Source of the DNA: Facklamia lactis
GTDB taxonomy: Bacteria > Bacillota > Bacilli > Lactobacillales > Aerococcaceae
Direction of reading: 5' to 3'
DNA length: 64,000 nt
Assembly (NCBI RefSeq): GCF_015863205.1
Contig: NZ_JACBXQ010000004.1
Location: 124,001-188,000, forward strand
The position numbers were made by a program, and so were the translations under genes. A model generated the notes under the pieces. That model worked only from the letters and a program-made list of their open reading frames with translations, was not told the origin of the DNA and ran no database searches. Shown piece by piece: positions 62,729-64,000 of this stretch. The number at the start of each line of letters is the position of its first letter. Within the stretch, counting starts at the first letter, position 1.

Positions 62729-63748
62729 TTATAATTCTTCATAGCCATTAGGGTTCAAGTTCTGCCAATGCCAAGAATCTCTACACATATCAATGATATC
62801 CTTATCTGCCGTCCAAGATAAAACTTTTTTAGCTCGACTTGGATCAGCGTAAGCACTCGCAATATCTCCGGGTCTTCTCTCAACCACTTGATAAGGAATA
62901 TCAATCCCATTCGCTTCTTTAAAAGCTTTAATAAGATCCAAGACACTGCAGCCTTTCCCAGTTCCTAAATTATAAATAGCTACTCCCTGTCGATTAAGGT
63001 TATCTTCAATAGCCTGTACATGACCTTTGGCTAAGTCAACCACATGAATATAATCCCTAACACCCGTACCATCTGGTGTCTGATAATCATTTCCATACAC
63101 CTGCAACATCGAACGCTTGCCGATAGCTACTTGCGTAATGTAAGGCATTAAGTTATTAGGAATCCCTTGTGGATCCTCTCCGATCAGACCAGATTCATGT
63201 GCCCCGATTGGATTAAAATAACGCAATAAACTTACCGACCACTCTGAATCAGATTTTACAAGATCTTGAAGCAGCTGCTCATTTACAACTTTAGTATAAC
63301 CGTATGGATTACTAGCCGATGAAATAGGCATCTCTTCTACAAATGGCACCGGATTGTCTTCTCCATAAACCGTTGCGGAGGATGAAAAAATAATGTTTTT
63401 TACCCCATATTGTTTCATCATTTCAAGTAATGAAATTGTTCCACCAATGTTATTATGGTAATATGCCAAAGGTTTGGCCACTGACTCTCCGACTGCCTTA
63501 TAGGCTGCAAAGTGGATCACTAACTCAATATCATGCTGATCAAATACAGTTGACAGTGCCGGTTGATCCAAGATGTCCGCTTCATAAAAAGTAAAACTCT
63601 TGGAGGTAATGCTCTTAATACGCTTTAAAACCACTGATTTACTATTTGAGAAATTATCGACCACTACCACTTCATAATTATTATCTAATAACTCAACAAC
63701 GGTATGGCTACCTATATATCCTGCCCCACCTGTCACTAAGATTGCCAC
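62729..63748 (-). CDS. galE: UDP-glucose 4-epimerase
   Basis: 339 residues from a GTG at 63748, which follows AAAGGTGG; a longer reading from 63781 adds an unlikely leader. Rossmann motif LVTGGAGYIGSHT at the very start, SSSATVYG and the catalytic Y-x3-K in YGYTKVV. Interconverts UDP-glucose and UDP-galactose, supplying galactose for the polysaccharide made by the genes that follow. First gene of the cluster. Confidence 0.95.
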   Translation of the reverse strand: MAILVTGGAGYIGSHTVVELLDNNYEVVVVDNFSNSKSVVLKRIKSITSKSFTFYEADILDQPALSTVFDQHDIELVIHFAAYKAVGESVAKPLAYYHNNIGGTISLLEMMKQYGVKNIIFSSSATVYGEDNPVPFVEEMPISSASNPYGYTKVVNEQLLQDLVKSDSEWSVSLLRYFNPIGAHESGLIGEDPQGIPNNLMPYITQVAIGKRSMLQVYGNDYQTPDGTGVRDYIHVVDLAKGHVQAIEDNLNRQGVAIYNLGTGKGCSVLDLIKAFKEANGIDIPYQVVERRPGDIASAYADPSRAKKVLSWTADKDIIDMCRDSWHWQNLNPNGYEEL

Positions 63749-63862
63749 GAAACCATCCACCTTTCTTATAACAGAAATCACTGGCTCTCATTATAGCATA
63801 ATTTTAAAAGAGGATAAGCGACTTCATAAAATCTTCTATAAAGGACAAAAAGTTAATTGAAT

Positions 63863-63891
63863 TCCACAATTAGTAAGAAGTTTGCTATAAT
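63863..63891 (+). promoter_or_regulatory. Promoter of the flavodoxin gene
   Basis: TCCACA (63863-63868), 17-nt spacer, TATAAT (63886-63891) with an upstream TG (TGCTATAAT). Confidence 0.7.
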
Positions 63892-63931
63892 TATCACGAC
63901 AAATAAGCTAATAAAAAAGGAGGTACAAGAA

Positions 63932-64000
63932 ATGGCTGAAGCTTTAATTGTATTTGCAAGTTTAACAGGAAATACCGAAGAAATGGCAGATATTATTGCA
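63932..64000 (+). CDS. Flavodoxin, N-terminal fragment
   Basis: Only the first 23 codons are in the window. MAEALIVFASLTGNTEEMAD contains the FMN phosphate-binding loop SLTGNTE of short-chain flavodoxins, small electron carriers used instead of ferredoxin under low iron. AAGGAGG precedes the ATG. The rest lies beyond the right edge. Confidence 0.85.
   Translation, partial: MAEALIVFASLTGNTEEMADIIA

Noticed and set aside
1-64000. CRISPR arrays, prophage, insertion sequences, tRNA or rRNA genes
   Set aside because: No regularly spaced repeats, transposase or integrase motifs, or tRNA/rRNA sequence signatures were seen while reading the window.

Overview
The window is a 64 kb stretch of a low-GC Gram-positive chromosome. 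Strong AGGAGG-type ribosome binding sites, SpxH/Spx/MecA, DnaB/DnaI, a T-box, an L20 leader and gene orders shared with Bacillus and Lactobacillales all point to Firmicutes. The mix of Lactobacillales-type genes (RelQ, CoiA, an Mga-like regulator, an Ldtfm-like L,D-transpeptidase) with a glycine-cleavage/one-carbon cluster suggests a relative of Aerococcaceae or Carnobacteriaceae. The family is an inference. No tRNA, rRNA, CRISPR array, transposase, integrase or prophage gene is visible, so this is mostly core chromosome with a variable polysaccharide locus at the right end.

Layout. 1-7.6 kb: 3'-truncated prfC, a DivIVA-like protein, an M42 peptidase with a CcpA-type site in its promoter, then relQ-nadK-rluD-type-mgtE (minus strand) divergent from spxH. 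7.7-9.0 kb: infC-rpmI-rplT behind an L20-type leader, with infC apparently starting at ATC. 9.1-15.2 kb: a serine-hydrolase lipoprotein, an orphan O-antigen-ligase-like membrane protein, an Mga-like regulator, a low-molecular-weight phosphatase and the D,D-carboxypeptidase DacA. 15.2-31.9 kb: thrS (T-box controlled), then reading upstream dnaI, dnaB, nrdR, coaE, mutM, polA, murC, ytpR. This is the classic replication/repair order, but a YfhO/CsbB/GtrA glycosylation cassette sits between polA and mutM. 31.9-43 kb: a second M42 peptidase, ytmP-trmB, pepF-coiA-mecA-spx, trpS, perR and an aromatic acid exporter-type protein. 42.7-54.8 kb: an L,D-transpeptidase, the cluster fhs-folD-fchA-gcvT-gcvH-gcvPA-gcvPB, an AcoX-like kinase and a split chromate transporter. 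55-63.8 kb: a VanY-like carboxypeptidase and a Wzx/Wzy polysaccharide operon starting with galE. The window ends in the first codons of a flavodoxin.

How it fits together. Three themes recur. (1) Envelope assembly: DacA, VanY-like and L,D-transpeptidase enzymes, MurC, the undecaprenyl-sugar glycosylation cassette and the Wzx/Wzy locus. (2) Stress proteolysis: Spx with both of its usual adaptor types (SpxH and MecA) and PerR; the spx promoter carries a PerR-box-like sequence and a perfect palindrome at its predicted start. (3) One-carbon metabolism: every enzyme linking formate to glycine through tetrahydrofolate except the lipoamide dehydrogenase. Its fhs promoter and the promoter of the neighbouring AcoX-like kinase both carry cre-like sites, suggesting shared catabolite control. 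All functions are read from sequence motifs and gene order; no database search was run.
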